DNA from: Hirudinaria manillensis
Lineage: Eukaryota; Annelida; Clitellata; Hirudinida; Hirudinidae
Assembly: GCA_034509925.1 (NCBI GenBank)
Contig: CM067530.1
Coordinates: 2,935,001 to 2,999,000, forward strand
Direction: 5' to 3'
DNA: 64,000 bases
The position numbers and the translations under genes are program-made. Of this stretch, positions 61,737 through 64,000 are shown in pieces (within the stretch, counting starts at the first letter, position 1; each line of letters opens with the position of its first letter). The notes beneath the pieces are model-generated. The model saw only the letters and a program-made list of their open reading frames with translations. It was not told the origin of the DNA and ran no database searches.

Positions 61737-62865
61737 TTTTTAGTAAAGAGAAATAGTACATTACTGTTAATCATCTTGTGGCTCCTTCCTTGACGAATTT
61801 CCATTAAGATCGGAATCGGTACTTTTTCCTTCAGCCGGCTGAGATTCTCTGGTGTAGGATAACTATATTGAGATAACTGGTGTAGGACATATCCCGTATC
61901 CAATAAATGGGCTTATTTTGACTGTCCAACTTATTAACTAAGTGCAGCTCCTCCCACTATTGTAGAAACTCCTTTCACGAATATCAATTACCCTAAGTTG
62001 TAGTACATTAGGCTCCAGTCGCAGTTCCTGATCCCTCCTGAAAGCATAATTAATTTTAATAGGATACGTACAATTAATCAAGTGTTATCATCATGCAACA
62101 GATGAATGAAGGATGGACAAATGGTGACAAATAGAAAACATTAAAATTAACAGACAATTGTTGATTTGTACAGAATTTAAGATAAAAATTGAATCAAATA
62201 TATTGCTCTTTAAAGAAATTTGTAGCTTCAAAGCATGAGGCATAATTGCTTATGAATATTAATTTGTCTTCTTGTTGGGAGTTCTCTTCGGGTTATTGTT
62301 ATCACCGGAAGTTCGTAACTTCAGTTACTTACGAAACTAGTTTTTGCAATTGAAATATGCGAAACCGAAATGTGAAAAGTGAAGCGTATGTTCCCCAGTA
62401 TATCCATCATATTTGTTCAAAATCATAACTGTGAAAAATAGCTTATCTTTTAACAACTTTAAATTAATCAATCCAACATCTTTCACAGTCTATCAATATT
62501 TAATGACTTAGAAATTGCTGAAATCATGGAACTTTGAAATATTTAGTTATTTTGTGTTGTTAAAATAAGATTACTTTTCAAGAAGAAAATGAGAAGCTGG
62601 GGGTCAAGCTCATTCAGTAACTCTGTAACGGATTGTAGCTTTGCCAGTATTATCACTGGCATCATAGCAAAACCATAGACTGATTAAAGCTTGGATAATG
62701 GATACCAAACTAGGCATTAAATAACCTCATTTACCAAGTGTTATGGCCGACAGATATCATCATCCGATTTGAAACACTATCTCTCGTTATATTGTGAATA
62801 TCAATGTTAAAGCAAAACAACATGACTCAAAAACACCTTTCATCTTAATTATCTTATTTTAGTCA
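61737..62865. other. spacer between LRR copies 3 and 4
   Basis: About 1.1 kb of AT-rich DNA without a supported gene. It is longer than the 0.3-kb spacer between copies 2 and 3. It includes a second copy of the interspersed repeat at 62741-62851, suggesting that element inserted into or accompanied this spacer. Confidence 0.5.
62741..62851. repeat. interspersed repeat, copy B
   Basis: Homologous to 51599-51722 with scattered substitutions and small gaps. It ends about 15 bp before the conserved LRR 5' flank resumes. Confidence 0.75.
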
Positions 62866-63392
62866 TTAAGTCATGAATCGGTAAAAGTTGTACTCACATA
62901 CCTATAGTTTTAGGAGTTGTTTTATACCACTGGCACACATAGCATAAAATTGGTATATTCACACCATTTGGATAAAAAAGAAGACTAACGCGACTAGGGT
63001 TTTATTCTCCTAAATATGATATTTTCCCGGCTTACTATAGAAAATCGCGTATTTTAATTTATCAAGGAAAGACTTCCAGTCGGCAGATGCAGTAAAATGT
63101 CAACCGAAAAATACATGACGGACTCATGATGAATGACGATTAAGATAGACTCCTAAATGCAGACTATTCAAACTGGAAAAACGTTGAAATGATTTCGATT
63201 CGATATATATAATATCTACAGTTAATAAATTTTTGGAATCCTATTATAATAATAAAACTATATATCGGCTTGGGTTCTTTGGAAGCAATAAATCTGATCT
63301 ATAAGTTTAGTGTTTTTAAATTGCCGACATCATCTAAACCAGATTTTAAAACATTTTTCGCTCGGGATCTACGTTTTCAAAGAGTTTACAAA
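62866..63392 (+). promoter_or_regulatory. conserved 5' flank of LRR copy 4
   Basis: Nearly identical to 58401-58928, with single-base changes such as GCGACTAGGG for GCGAGTAGGG. It establishes that copies 3 and 4 are the youngest pair. Confidence 0.6.
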
Positions 63393-64000
63393 ATGTCGAT
63401 TGGAAAGGATTTGAAGAGCCTGACGGACAGCTTAATGGAGTACATTATCTACAATTTTTCGGAAGTTTTTTCTAAGAAGTTATTTGAAGGTTAGTTAAAT
63501 GTCCGATAAACATGTAAAAAACACAATATTTGTTTCAATCTTATTTACATGCACTCAAACTGACATTGGAAAGGGTGCTTCATTGTTAAAATCATGGCAG
63601 AATAGTAATTTTCACTTTGAGAAAATTAGCTTAGGGATAGCCCAGTCTACTTGCTATGGTGAAACTTACAGACTAACCATTTTTTTTTATCTCAGATAAT
63701 TGTAATTCAAGAAAAAAGATACTTCCTCCGAATTTGTTCGATAAAATATTTCTCAAGAGTAAGGAGATGAAATGGTTCATCCATTTGTTTGATTTGAGAA
63801 ACGTGTTGCCGCACAGGGATGTTCTGCAATGGACAAATATAGACCTAGTTAAAGGTTGTAGAGGCGAAACTATTTTGGATGAGAACACCTTAAGTCAGAT
63901 GAGCCAAGTCAATTATCCGATCAAATATTTTTCTATTTACCTCGATGTCCTCACCGATGACGGAATAAAAAGTATTTGGTCGATGGGCTCGGAAATAGAA
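63393..64000 (+). CDS. LRR protein with BC-box and Cul2-box, copy 4 (cut by the window end)
   Basis: Exon 1 is 63393-63489 and exon 2 starts at 63696 and runs off the window, so the rest is unseen. BC-box and Cul2-box are the same as in copies 2 and 3. The later part of exon 2 reads ETILDENTLSQMSQ, sharing Asn and Gln with copy 1 (DENTLSQMSQ) where copies 2 and 3 have Ser and Glu. That patch suggests gene conversion or retained ancestral variation. No disabling change is visible in the part present. Confidence 0.8.

Overview
The window is nuclear DNA from a metazoan, most likely an invertebrate bilaterian. Conserved animal genes are split by many short GT-AG introns. There is a Helitron remnant, several long trinucleotide arrays, and a transmembrane SUEL-lectin receptor. 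I cannot name the species or phylum. All spliced models below were built by hand from splice sites and reading phase. The complete ones close to whole numbers of codons.

Layout: (1) 1-6.7 kb is low-complexity DNA with no supported gene. (2) 6.7-14 kb (-) holds a cell-surface protein with SUEL lectin, CUB-like, sushi-like and transmembrane segments; a 368-bp Helitron-like element sits in one intron. (3) 14-20.4 kb is gene-poor and rich in microsatellites. (4) 20.5-25.0 kb (+) is DNA polymerase kappa. It converges on SYF2, a splicing factor (25.3-26.8 kb, -), followed by an unrecognised six-exon gene for 163 residues (27.8-28.8 kb, -). (5) 29.8-32.6 kb is a mosaic between two identical 57-bp direct repeats. 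It holds a disabled copy of the C9orf78/TLS1-like gene, a copy of the CSDE1 3' end, and an inverted older fragment of the polymerase kappa last exon; all three parent genes lie within this window. (6) 32.8-35.7 kb (+) is the first of four related leucine-rich-repeat genes. A 2-kb foldback element built from 177-bp units begins one base after its stop codon. (7) 38.3-40.0 kb (+) is the intact C9orf78-like gene. (8) 43.4-54.0 kb (-) is CSDE1/UNR, 15 exons and 939 codons. (9) 55.3-64.0 kb (+) holds three more copies of the LRR gene, the last cut by the window edge.

The most interesting content is the LRR family. Each copy starts with a short segment matching an Elongin-BC box (SLTDSLMEY) and then a Cul2 box (LPPNLFDKI). 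The family therefore looks like a locally amplified set of Cullin-2 ubiquitin-ligase substrate receptors, distantly similar in layout to ZYG11/ZER1/LRR-1. The N-terminal exon pair and upstream flanks are nearly uniform between copies, while the LRR exons differ strongly. This is the pattern expected if the ligase-docking part is conserved or homogenised and the target-binding part diversifies. The same neighbourhood is where the duplications, foldback element and gene-fragment mosaic are concentrated.
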